Assembly: GCA_041662445.1 (NCBI GenBank)
Contig: JBAZSL010000024.1
Location: forward strand, 1-12,577
Direction: 5' to 3'
Source: UASB124 sp041662445
GTDB taxonomy: Bacteria; Babelota; Babeliae; Babelales; RVW-14
DNA length: 12,577 bases
Numbering within the stretch: the first letter of the stretch is position 1; each line of letters starts with the position of its first letter. The translations under genes were made by a program, and so were the position numbers. The notes below the pieces were generated by a model. It saw only the letters and a list, made by a program, of their open reading frames with translations, did not search any database and had not been told where the DNA came from. Positions 1 to 6,371 of this stretch are shown in pieces.

Positions 1-11
1 GCTCTGTTGTT

Positions 12-266
12 ATGAACAAAATAAAAAATATGTGGACATGGCTGACCAGCACATTGTGGCCGACTAAGGCTGCAGGTTCTACAAAAATTTTGCCGCCAGC
101 CACGGCGCCACAACCGGGAGCAGCTCTGTCGCAAGATCTTGCACCAACGGCTGCGATGCCATCGCCTGTTCCTGCAATAGCACCATTACCAATAAATTCT
201 CCTATGCCACCTCTCCAAACTGTTGTCCAACAACCAGCATTGGCCCCATCCCCGCAACCTCGTTGA
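12..266 (+). CDS. Small Pro/Ala-rich protein, possibly the 3' end of a larger gene
   Basis: I do not recognise a family. From the ATG at 12 the frame encodes 84 residues: a short N-terminal part rich in Trp and Lys (MNKIKNMWTWLTSTLWPTK), then about 60 residues of low complexity rich in Pro, Ala, Gln and Ser, ending in PSPQPR. The composition resembles the Pro/Ala-rich N-terminal part of the next gene, so the two may belong to one class of exported or surface proteins. The frame is open back to the left edge of the window and no Shine-Dalgarno sequence can be seen in the 11 bases available, so this may be the tail of a longer gene rather than a complete small protein. A hairpin 34 bases after the stop may end its transcript. 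Confidence 0.45.
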   Translation: MNKIKNMWTWLTSTLWPTKAAGSTKILPPATAPQPGAALSQDLAPTAAMPSPVPAIAPLPINSPMPPLQTVVQQPALAPSPQPR

Positions 267-299
267 TTTCCTGCTTTTGAACGTGCTAGTCTCATCGTC

Positions 300-329
300 G
301 GTACAAAAAGCGCGGATGTTTTTTGTACC
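300..329 (+). terminator. A/T-rich hairpin between the first two genes, possible terminator
   Basis: GGTACAAAAA at 300-309 is the perfect inverse complement of 320-329, with a 10-base loop. The stem is followed by a short T-containing stretch (TATTTTCCC). The many A-T pairs make it weaker than a classical intrinsic terminator, and because it lies only 37 bases before the next ATG it could instead act in that gene's leader. Confidence 0.4.
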
Positions 330-365
330 TATTTTCCCACCTGATAAAAAGAAAGGGAGTGACGC

Positions 366-1484
366 ATGAAGAGTTTATTCTTAGTGATATGGCTCGCTTT
401 GGTAGGCATGATGACACCGCACAAGGTATGTGCTGATGTTCCCGCTCCATCAGATATTCCCGCGCCAGATATTGTGGCTCCAGACATTACCGCTCCTGCT
501 GCTCCGGCGCCTGATGCTGCGCCACCGCAGGACTCCGCTCAGGTTTCTTCGCCGACTTCGGGTGGTCAGGAGGCCCCCGCTATTGCCCAACCGCTTACAG
601 GAATTGATATAATTTCGCTTTCTGAGCAAAGCCCTGGCATAAAGGGGGTTGATAATCCACAGATCATAGATTTGTATCGCAAAGCTGTTACCGTGCTTAC
701 ATCAATGGCATCTGTGGTAGATGAGCCTCTTGAGAAACGTAAAAAATTGTATGAAGAGTTCTTCAATCTTGACGCACAGCTTACCGACTTTTTTGAGAGT
801 TCAAGCCTTGGCAAAGCGATGATCAAAGAAACGCTGAAGGCTGATCAAGCAAAACAAACAGCTCAGCATGCCGATGTTGCCGCTGCGCGCCTCAAGCTTC
901 AAGCAGTTGACCCTGAAATGGTTACCAAAAAGAAAGAGAAACTTAAGGAAATTTTGTCATCATGTGATGCCGAGATAGTTAAAATGCGCGAGATAGAGCT
1001 CGATGCTCATAAAAATGCGATGAGTGTTGTAAATCAGCAAACCACGCAAGCTGCTACGGCCATGTTTAATAAAGTGAATCAACAGGCCAAAGATCTTTCT
1101 GCTAAATCAGCAAATGTGCTCAAAAAAATTGCGCAGGATTTCAAGACCAATGCGCAAGAAGTTCGCTCTTTGCTTCAGACTTTTAAAGAGGGCTTGCGCA
1201 CGCTACAAGATTCCTGGGCACAGGCTCAAGCAGCTGATGAAGCAGCGTTGAAAACAGCAACAGAAGCAGCAGCGGCAGCCAAGCAGGAGGTAAAAAAGCA
1301 GGAACAGCAGGTGCAACCTCCGGCCGTACCTCAAAAAGAGCAGCCTGTGGCAACACCAGCCCAGGAGACGTTTGCTCACTACGTTATGCGCCGGATGACT
1401 GATGTTGCAGTTGGAGCATGGGAAGTTATGCATGATACGTATCAGTGGTTTTTAGAACGTATCGGGTATGCTAAGCCAAAGTAG
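366..1484 (+). CDS. Exported Pro/Ala-rich, coiled-coil protein of unknown function
   Basis: No known family is recognised. The 372-residue product starts with a Sec signal peptide: Lys2, a hydrophobic run from about 4 to 16, and a likely signal peptidase I site after Val-Cys-Ala at 21-23. Residues 24-60 are a spacer made of repeated IPAPD/VAPD/TAPD-like units. Residues 95-315 are charged and predicted helical, with heptad-like stretches and an Ala/Lys/Gln-rich region near 285-315. A second Pro/Gln-rich linker (316-335) leads to an aromatic C-terminal end, roughly 336-372. The start is set by GGGAG at 355-359, six bases before the ATG. It is probably periplasmic or surface-exposed, with a long helical body that could bind partners. 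No catalytic motif is visible. Confidence 0.85.
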   Translation: MKSLFLVIWLALVGMMTPHKVCADVPAPSDIPAPDIVAPDITAPAAPAPDAAPPQDSAQVSSPTSGGQEAPAIAQPLTGIDIISLSEQSPGIKGVDNPQIIDLYRKAVTVLTSMASVVDEPLEKRKKLYEEFFNLDAQLTDFFESSSLGKAMIKETLKADQAKQTAQHADVAAARLKLQAVDPEMVTKKKEKLKEILSSCDAEIVKMREIELDAHKNAMSVVNQQTTQAATAMFNKVNQQAKDLSAKSANVLKKIAQDFKTNAQEVRSLLQTFKEGLRTLQDSWAQAQAADEAALKTATEAAAAAKQEVKKQEQQVQPPAVPQKEQPVATPAQETFAHYVMRRMTDVAVGAWEVMHDTYQWFLERIGYAKPK

Positions 1485-1523
1485 AAGATTCACGCGATTT
1501 CAGATTTTGTAACTGATTGAGGA

Positions 1524-1697
1524 TTAGCCGCGTTCTGCGGAAGCTAGCAAGACAATAACTCTGTCTCTTTCTGGCGATGCCGGTAATTGCTCGGCATAAT
1601 AACGAGCGGTATGACCATCCTTATCTCGTATGGTTGTGTCAGCTCCAGCATCGAGTAAGATTTTAATAGTGGCTTCCATTGAGTTGGGGACCCCCAT
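1524..1697 (-). pseudogene. Ankyrin-repeat protein remnant (C-terminal end)
   Basis: Read from 1697 down, the frame contains ATIKILLDAGADTTIRDKDG followed by HTARYYAEQL, which is the end of one ankyrin repeat and the beginning of the next, then a short charged tail ending at a TAA. The N-terminal repeats expected of a working ankyrin protein are missing: just upstream the similarity stops, and the other strand is used by the methyltransferase leader. It has no Shine-Dalgarno sequence. I read it as a 5'-truncated remnant. Ankyrin proteins are common host-interaction proteins in intracellular bacteria, so the fragment is informative about lifestyle rather than present function. Confidence 0.6.
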
Positions 1698-1796
1698 ATG
1701 CTTGTGGTTTGTTACTTCAAAATAAAAGAACAAAGACTATTCTTACGGAAGGTCTGTGCCGCGATAAAAAAAGAAAACATTGAGAGGTTGTGGTAT

Positions 1797-2375
1797 ATGA
1801 AGAAATCAGTTTTAGTTCTTTTTGCTGTTGTATTCTTATCCCCCTATTCATTGTTGGGAACTCAATTTAGAAAAGTACCCTGGCTTACCGAAGAAGCAAT
1901 AAATTTTTTAGAACTATTTTTGCAGAACAAGAGAGACGCAAAAATATTGGAATTTGGAAGTGGCGCCTCCACAATTTGGTTCGCCCAAAGAACAAAAAAT
2001 TTAGTATCAATCGAGCATAATGCCCATTGGTTTAAAACGGTGCTCGATAAACTTAAAGCGGATAAAACCGTCATAAACGTAAAGCTTTCTTTAAAGAAAA
2101 GACCTTACCATACCGCGTGTGACGCGTTTCCCGATGAAACCTTTGACCTGATTTTGGTGGACGGACGTAATCGAAAACTGTGTATAATAAATTCCCTGCG
2201 CATTTTAAAACGAGGCGGCATTCTTATGTTAGATAATGCCGAACGATCATATTATCAGTGTGTTATTAATGAATATCTTAAAAACTGGAAAGTTTATAAA
2301 ACAATTCAAAAGACACCTGATGCCTGTGGCTTTTGCTATCCCAATTGGCAAACAAATTGGTGGATTAAACCTTAG
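1797..2375 (+). CDS. Class I SAM-dependent methyltransferase-like protein with N-terminal signal/anchor
   Basis: This 192-residue protein has a Rossmann-type methyltransferase core. Motif I is LEFGSGAST at 51-59 (SAM-binding Gly loop), the acidic residue that usually binds the SAM ribose is Glu73 in SIEHN, DLILVDGRNR at 117-126 is the strand-4 motif, and GGILMLDNAER lies at 140-150. The substrate cannot be told. The start at 1797 is chosen because GAGAGG at 1782-1787 precedes it and because it gives a clean signal-like segment (MKK followed by a hydrophobic run to about residue 20). A longer in-frame start at 1698 would bury that signal. An exported SAM enzyme is odd, since SAM is cytoplasmic; the segment may instead be an uncleaved anchor. 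The gene is richer in A and T than manB downstream and sits among gene remnants, which suggests acquisition by transfer. Confidence 0.8.
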   Translation: MKKSVLVLFAVVFLSPYSLLGTQFRKVPWLTEEAINFLELFLQNKRDAKILEFGSGASTIWFAQRTKNLVSIEHNAHWFKTVLDKLKADKTVINVKLSLKKRPYHTACDAFPDETFDLILVDGRNRKLCIINSLRILKRGGILMLDNAERSYYQCVINEYLKNWKVYKTIQKTPDACGFCYPNWQTNWWIKP

Positions 2376-2414
2376 ATTCCACATTCAGTTCAGAAAAATG
2401 ATTCCAAACAAAAC

Positions 2415-2639
2415 CTATGGACGGTAGATGCCCTTGTCCACAATTTCAAGAAGTCGTAGTGAGCTATGGCTTGGTACGCGTACTCCACTTTCCCATGACT
2501 GAACTGTTTTGATGCTCACATTCAAAACTTTTGCAAAAGCACCCTGGGAATATTTGCTGTTGAGCAGAATTTTTTTGATATCGTTGGCTTTATATTCTGC
2601 TGTCTTCGCCCTTGTGGTTATCCGCCTTTGCCCAGGTGG
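2415..2639 (-). pseudogene. 5'-truncated XRE-type antitoxin/regulator (HigA-like)
   Basis: Reading the minus strand from 2639 gives 74 open codons ending at TAG (2415-2417). The helix-turn-helix is clear: SQGAFAKVLNVSIKTVQSWE at residues 31-50, followed by SGVRVPSHSSLRLLEIVDKG, which is the usual end of HigA-type XRE antitoxins (Q-x-x-F-A-x-x-L-x-V-S-x-x-T-V-x-x-W-E-x-G). The N-terminal part normally found before it is missing: an in-frame TAG occurs at 2640-2642 and there is no ATG, GTG or TTG before the conserved part begins near 2600. No toxin gene of the HigB/RelE type is visible on either side. It is therefore most likely the broken remnant of a toxin-antitoxin pair, cut on its 5' side by the GC-rich block. 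Confidence 0.7.
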
Positions 2640-2704
2640 CTACGGCGCGACAGGCGACGGAACAAGTTGGCGGCTGCGACGAAAGCTTCGGAGGGCCCCC
2701 CTCC
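2600..2704. repeat. GC-rich block with repetitive GCTACGGCG / GGCGACGG / GCTTCGGAGG-type words
   Basis: This stretch of about 105 bases is roughly 65 percent G+C by my count, well above its flanks. It contains related short words (CTTCGCCC, GGCTACGGCG, GGCGACGG, GGCTGCGACG, GCTTCGGAGG) and ends in the inverted repeat GGAGGG-CCC-CCCTCC at 2690-2704. It looks like a dispersed intergenic repeat or the scar of an insertion, joined directly to the broken antitoxin. There is no second copy in this window. Confidence 0.4.
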
Positions 2705-2732
2705 TTCAAAAAAATCATAATTGGCCTACAAT
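2705..2732 (+). promoter_or_regulatory. Candidate sigma70-type promoter for manB-nfo
   Basis: TTCAAA at 2705-2710 and TACAAT at 2727-2732 are separated by 16 bases, matching the consensus hexamers at 4 and 5 of 6 positions. Transcription would begin near 2739, leaving a short leader before the ATG at 2775. A small hairpin (GCGGT 2736-2740 with ACCGC 2749-2753) would sit at the very 5' end of that mRNA and could stabilise it. Confidence 0.45.
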
Positions 2733-2774
2733 GAAGCGGTACAAAAAAACCGCATTTCACCACGAGGGAGCTTT

Positions 2775-4172
2775 ATGAAGGCAAATATTTTCAGAGAATA
2801 TGATATTCGTGGCATTGTCGGGGATGAATTTGTCCTTGAAAATACCTACGATCTTGCCTGTGCAATAGCTACGTTTTTAAAACACAAGAACCCGGAAAAC
2901 TCCCGTGTGGTTATCGGCCGCGATGGTCGGACGCATTCACTCGCTATTCAGCGTGAGATTATTCGTGGTCTGTGTGATAGCGGTTTTGATGTAATAGATC
3001 TTGGCCTTTGTCCTTCGCCAGCCGTATATTTTGCGGTATACCATCTTCACATTCCCGCAGCATTGGTTGTTACCGCATCGCATAACCCAAAACATTACAA
3101 CGGTATCAAAATATGGGGTGCGTGGGGTACGCAAATTCAGACGGTACGTAAGCTTTATGAAACAAAGGATTTTTCCTTAGCTGATCATCCGGGAGCACTG
3201 CAAACATATCCCATCAATGAGCCGTATATTGATTATCTGGTTAATCACTTTGCGCATCTCAAAAATTTACCAATGCATGCCGTCATTGATTGCGGTAGTG
3301 GCACGGGCGGTGCAGTTATTCCAGCTTTAATAAAAAAAATGAATTGGCCGAATATCAGCGCACTTTTCGCCGAAGTTGATGGCACGTTCCCTTATCATGA
3401 GGCCGATCCCACGGTGCCTGAGAATATGGCCTATGTGGCGCAAGCATTGCGTGAAGATCCATTGCTTGAAGTCGGCCTTGGCCTTGATGGAGATTGCGAC
3501 CGTATGGATCCCATGACCAAGCAAGGTGAATTGGTTGCGGGAGATAAGCTCCTCACACTCTTTGCGCGCAATGTTGTGCATGAAAATCCCGGTGTTGCGG
3601 TGGTGTGTGATATCAAAGGTTCAGGGTGTTTTACTGATGCAATCAAAAAGTGGGGTGGTAAACCGTGTTTTGCGCCTTCTGGATATGCACTCATTAAAAA
3701 GACCATGGCAGAACAAGGGGCTCTTCTTGCAGGCGAACTCAGTTGCCATTTCTCTTTCCATGATCGTTACTTTGGGTATGACGATGGTATTTATGCCATG
3801 ATGCGCACCATAGAACTGATCCATGAGTCGGGGCGAACGCTTGATGCACTTTTGCAAGACATACCGCATAAAATCAGTTCACCAGAATTCCGTATAGCCT
3901 GTACTTCTGATAGTGAAAAAACTGCAATTGTCGACTGCGTCAAAAAATCCTTTGCTGCGCGAGCAGACTTAGAACTCATCACTATCGATGGGGTGCGTGC
4001 GCATATGAATTATGGATGGGGACTGTTAAGGGCATCTAATACCCAGCCTGTTATCTGTTTGCGTTTTGAATCTGATACGACAGAGGGCCTTGTGCGAGTA
4101 AAAAATGATTTTTATGCACTTATCAAAGGCTATTTTGATGAGCGTACCTTAAAGGAAAAGATTGGTTTATAA
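2775..4172 (+). CDS. manB: Phosphomannomutase/phosphoglucomutase
   Basis: A 465-residue alpha-D-phosphohexomutase that interconverts mannose- or glucose-6-phosphate and the 1-phosphate, feeding nucleotide-sugar synthesis for envelope glycans; it acts in the cytoplasm. The four family sites are present: phosphoserine loop TASHNPKHYNG with Ser102, metal loop DGDCDR at 238-243, sugar loop GELSCH at 320-325, and the C-terminal phosphate-binding RFESDTTEG at 430-438. Length and spacing match AlgC/ManB enzymes. Two glycines that are usually conserved are cysteines here (Cys241 in DGDGDR, Cys324 in GEMSGH). The ATG at 2775 is chosen over an in-frame TTG at 2721 because GAGGGAG at 2764-2770 precedes it and family similarity begins at KANIFREYDIRG. 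Its end overlaps the start of the endonuclease gene, so they are one transcript. Dual-specificity or Man-only activity cannot be decided from sequence. Confidence 0.92.
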   Translation: MKANIFREYDIRGIVGDEFVLENTYDLACAIATFLKHKNPENSRVVIGRDGRTHSLAIQREIIRGLCDSGFDVIDLGLCPSPAVYFAVYHLHIPAALVVTASHNPKHYNGIKIWGAWGTQIQTVRKLYETKDFSLADHPGALQTYPINEPYIDYLVNHFAHLKNLPMHAVIDCGSGTGGAVIPALIKKMNWPNISALFAEVDGTFPYHEADPTVPENMAYVAQALREDPLLEVGLGLDGDCDRMDPMTKQGELVAGDKLLTLFARNVVHENPGVAVVCDIKGSGCFTDAIKKWGGKPCFAPSGYALIKKTMAEQGALLAGELSCHFSFHDRYFGYDDGIYAMMRTIELIHESGRTLDALLQDIPHKISSPEFRIACTSDSEKTAIVDCVKKSFAARADLELITIDGVRAHMNYGWGLLRASNTQPVICLRFESDTTEGLVRVKNDFYALIKGYFDERTLKEKIGL

Positions 4173-5016
4173 CGCACCGCTCGGGCTGCATTTACGGCTT
4201 GAAGATTCACTTGCGCAGGTGGTAACGACAGCGCAAGCCTATAACCTTCGGTCGTTTCAACTCTTTCTTGTTCCCCAAGGAGCGCGTGCGCATCTTATGC
4301 CAACCCCCCAGGAAGTTGAAGCCTTCGTGCAGGCTCGACGGGAAAATTTTGGTCCTCTGTATGCTCACAGCTCTTATTGGGTAAATCCGGCCACCAGCAA
4401 TAAAAGAGTTTTTCTTATTTCGCGCTCTTTGCTCAAAAGAGAATTGGCCTTAGTGCAAGCCCTAGAAATAGATTTTTTGGTGCTTCATGCCGGCTCGGCC
4501 AAAGGGTATCGTCCTACGAGTGATGATCCAACTGGAAAGCAGCGTGCTCTTATTGCTTTGGCAAAAATGCTCAACAATTTGATGAAGTATGCGACCAATG
4601 TCACGATTTTGCTCGAAAACAGCGCGCAGGGGAAAAAAACGATAGGCAGTGATCTTGAGGATTTTGCTGAGCTCAAGAACTATCTTAATTTCCCCGAAAA
4701 AATTGGTTTTTGCCTCGATACGGCACATGCATTTTCGTATGGCTATGAACTTGATCCCGTGGATGATTTTTTGCGCATTGTTGATAGGACGATGGGGCTT
4801 GAATCTGTGCGACTCATTCATTTTAATGATACGCATGATACGTGTGGAAGCATGGTTGATCAGCACGCCTTTCCGGGAAAGGGAAATATTGGTAAAGATG
4901 TGCTTACAGCCCTTCTGCATCATCCTTTATTGGCCCATGCACCCAAGATCATTGAGGGCTCATCGACAGATGAGCAGATACCTTTGTCGTTATTTCGCGA
5001 AATTTCACGCTGGTAA
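4162..5016 (+). CDS. nfo: Endonuclease IV (AP endonuclease)
   Basis: A 284-residue TIM-barrel enzyme that cuts DNA 5' to abasic sites in base-excision repair. The trinuclear zinc ligands of the family are all present and nearly co-linear with E. coli Nfo: His69, His109, Glu152, Asp186, His189, His220, Asp233, His235 and Glu265, in motifs YAHSSY, LHAGS, LLENSAQG, CLDTAHAFSYGY, HFNDT, DQHAFPGKGNIG and IIEG. The start is TTG at 4162, inside the last codons of manB (11-base overlap), with AAGGAA at 4152-4157 as ribosome binding site; no ATG gives a complete first strand. Overlap plus the rare start suggest translational coupling. The pairing with a sugar mutase has no obvious functional logic. 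Confidence 0.93.
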   Translation: MVYNAPLGLHLRLEDSLAQVVTTAQAYNLRSFQLFLVPQGARAHLMPTPQEVEAFVQARRENFGPLYAHSSYWVNPATSNKRVFLISRSLLKRELALVQALEIDFLVLHAGSAKGYRPTSDDPTGKQRALIALAKMLNNLMKYATNVTILLENSAQGKKTIGSDLEDFAELKNYLNFPEKIGFCLDTAHAFSYGYELDPVDDFLRIVDRTMGLESVRLIHFNDTHDTCGSMVDQHAFPGKGNIGKDVLTALLHHPLLAHAPKIIEGSSTDEQIPLSLFREISRW

Positions 5017-5044
5017 ATTCAATTAGTATTTCTTAGTAGGGCCT

Positions 5045-5073
5045 TTGCGCTTTGGCAGCGCTTTGCCTATACT
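5045..5073 (+). promoter_or_regulatory. Weak promoter candidate overlapping 11-bp periodic repeats
   Basis: TTGCGC at 5045-5050 and TATACT at 5068-5073 are 17 bases apart; the -10 matches 5 of 6. This overlaps the successive 11-base units GCGCTTTGGCA, GCGCTTTGCCT and ATACTTGGCCT (5047-5079), which could mark a regulator site. It lies in the gap between nfo and the secreted protein, the only space for that gene's own promoter. Confidence 0.3.
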
Positions 5074-5135
5074 TGGCCTATAGATTCGTAATTTTCAGGT
5101 AGTTCAAAAATATTTCAATCCTTACGTAAGACTTA

Positions 5136-5170
5136 AGACATCATGAAAGTTTTTAGTGATGTCTGTTTTT
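5136..5170 (+). terminator. Terminator-like hairpin directly before a ribosome binding site
   Basis: AGACATCA at 5136-5143 pairs perfectly with TGATGTCT at 5157-5164 around a 13-base loop and is followed by GTTTTT (5165-5170). GGAGG of the next gene begins at 5171. It can be read as the terminator of manB-nfo or as an attenuator in the leader of the next gene; the pairing is weak in G+C. Confidence 0.5.
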
Positions 5171-5182
5171 GGAGGAATTATC

Positions 5183-5899
5183 ATGACAGCGCAGAAATTG
5201 TGTTCAAAATTTAACGCTTTACTGTTGTGCTTTGGCATGACGGCTGTAGTAGGCCCCGTGTTAGCACAAGAAGTAGAGCCGGTGACTGCGGTAGTAGCGA
5301 CGTGGGTTATGCGTGCCGAACAATTGAGCAAATCGGTTCAAGGGGCATCGTGTGCTACACGATTAAGCGATGAAATTGAAAGCTTTATCAAAAATAAATG
5401 TTCAATAACTGAAAGTTTATATATCAGAAAACATGTTCGTCAGCCATTGTCACGTTTTCTTTTGGCGTGCTGTGATGCTGGATTGCTGTTTGGCTTTCCC
5501 GTGTCGCTTGCCTATTACGGTTATACACCAGCAGCTATTGCCGAAAAAACTGCAGCATGGGAAACGTGGCTTAAGGGATTCCGAGGGGACATGGAGGTTG
5601 CTATGAGTAAAGACGGTATTATTTTATGTACCGCTACTTCCACGCCAAGTCCATCTGCCGTCAAAGCTACTGAGCTTTTTATCAAGACGGTGCAGCATAA
5701 TATGCTCGCGAATATCGTTATTGATGGCCGACCTGAATTGAGCAGTCTTAAAGCGGCTCTTTTGGGACGATTGTCTGAAGCCGATATTAAAGCCCTTGAT
5801 GAATTTTGTAAGAAGCCAGCATTTTTTAAGCTTAAGAGTGGTTGGCGTGAATTAGCCAACAGGCTTCTTGCCGTTTGTCATAGCGATATTCGAGTTTAA
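5183..5899 (+). CDS. Secreted protein of unknown function, C-terminus faintly DUF2059-like
   Basis: The 238-residue product starts with a signal peptide: Lys5 and Lys9 in the n-region, a hydrophobic run from about 12 to 26, and cleavage likely after VLA at 26-28. The mature part has six cysteines spread along it, a more hydrophobic middle segment near residues 90-110 (LLACCDAGLLFGFPVSLAYY) and a helical C-terminal part containing LSEADIKALDEFCKKPAFF, which recalls the end of DUF2059 proteins (acidic-x-L-x-x-hydrophobic-x-x-F-x-x-P). That similarity is weak and I do not assign the family. The ATG at 5183 is chosen over GTG at 5156 because GGAGG at 5171-5175 is correctly placed and the signal peptide then begins at the first residue. 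A good hairpin follows the stop, so it is probably transcribed alone. Confidence 0.82.
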   Translation: MTAQKLCSKFNALLLCFGMTAVVGPVLAQEVEPVTAVVATWVMRAEQLSKSVQGASCATRLSDEIESFIKNKCSITESLYIRKHVRQPLSRFLLACCDAGLLFGFPVSLAYYGYTPAAIAEKTAAWETWLKGFRGDMEVAMSKDGIILCTATSTPSPSAVKATELFIKTVQHNMLANIVIDGRPELSSLKAALLGRLSEADIKALDEFCKKPAFFKLKSGWRELANRLLAVCHSDIRV

Positions 5900-5906
5900 T
5901 CGGAGT

Positions 5907-5929
5907 AAACAGGCAAAAGTTGTCTGTTT
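5907..5929 (+). terminator. Hairpin terminator after the secreted-protein gene
   Basis: AAACAGGCAA at 5907-5916 pairs with TTGTCTGTTT at 5920-5929 (one G-U pair) around a three-base loop, eight bases after the stop codon. The T-run is short (TTTCT), so termination may be incomplete. Confidence 0.5.
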
Positions 5930-5948
5930 CTAGACATAGAACACCTAT

Positions 5949-5976
5949 TTGTTAGACTAAGCCTTATTCGTAAATT
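5949..5976 (+). promoter_or_regulatory. Candidate promoter for rplU and the helicase
   Basis: TTGTTA at 5949-5954 and TAAATT at 5971-5976 are 16 bases apart, each matching consensus at 4 of 6. It follows the preceding terminator and leaves a leader of about 40 bases before the ATG at 6022. Confidence 0.35.
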
Positions 5977-6021
5977 CAGTGATTATCAGTCAAAAGCTTA
6001 CAAACATAAGGCTCTAGGACT

Positions 6022-6366
6022 ATGAAAGAGGCTCCACACGCATCTCAATCCGTTGACCAATATGCGATTTTCCAAGCTGGTGGCAAGCAGTACCAGGCTA
6101 TTCCGGGCAAAACCGTTGCCATTGAAAAGCTTGAGGGAAATTCTGGCGACAAAATCTCCTTTGCCGAAGTGTTGTTCCGTAAAACAGGTGCAGAGGCATT
6201 TGAGTTTGGCCGCCCTTATATCAAGGATGCAGCAGTTAAGGCATCTATTGTTAAGCAAGCCAAAGGACAGAAGGTTATCATTTTCAAATTTCAACGACGC
6301 AAAAAGCGCCGTACAAAGACAGGACATCGTCAGCCAATGACGGTTGTTCGTATAGAGAGTATCTAA
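6022..6366 (+). CDS. rplU: 50S ribosomal protein L21 (bL21)
   Basis: A 114-residue ribosomal protein that binds 23S rRNA in the large subunit. The family start YAIFQAGGKQY lies at residues 14-24 (normally at 2-12), followed by the usual body and the basic C-terminal signature KFQRRKKRRTKTGHRQPMT. The first 12 residues (MKEAPHASQSVD) are an extension absent from most homologues; no later start codon precedes the conserved part, so the extension seems real. AAGG at 6008-6011 is a modest ribosome binding site. Bacterial rplU is normally followed by rpmA (bL27), but here a DEAD-box helicase follows five bases after the stop and rpmA is not in the window. Confidence 0.95.
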   Translation: MKEAPHASQSVDQYAIFQAGGKQYQAIPGKTVAIEKLEGNSGDKISFAEVLFRKTGAEAFEFGRPYIKDAAVKASIVKQAKGQKVIIFKFQRRKKRRTKTGHRQPMTVVRIESI

Positions 6367-6371
6367 AATTC

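Noticed and set aside
1698..1796. N-terminal extension of the methyltransferase from 1698
   Set aside because: The extra 33 residues would bury the hydrophobic N-terminal signal and have no ribosome binding site, whereas GAGAGG precedes the ATG at 1797.
2509..2778. Plus-strand frame of 89 codons
   Set aside because: It is antisense to the XRE helix-turn-helix remnant, crosses the GC-rich block and has no ribosome binding site.
4462..4923. Minus-strand frame of 153 codons inside nfo
   Set aside because: It is antisense to a gene with all catalytic residues in place and has no domain signature of its own.
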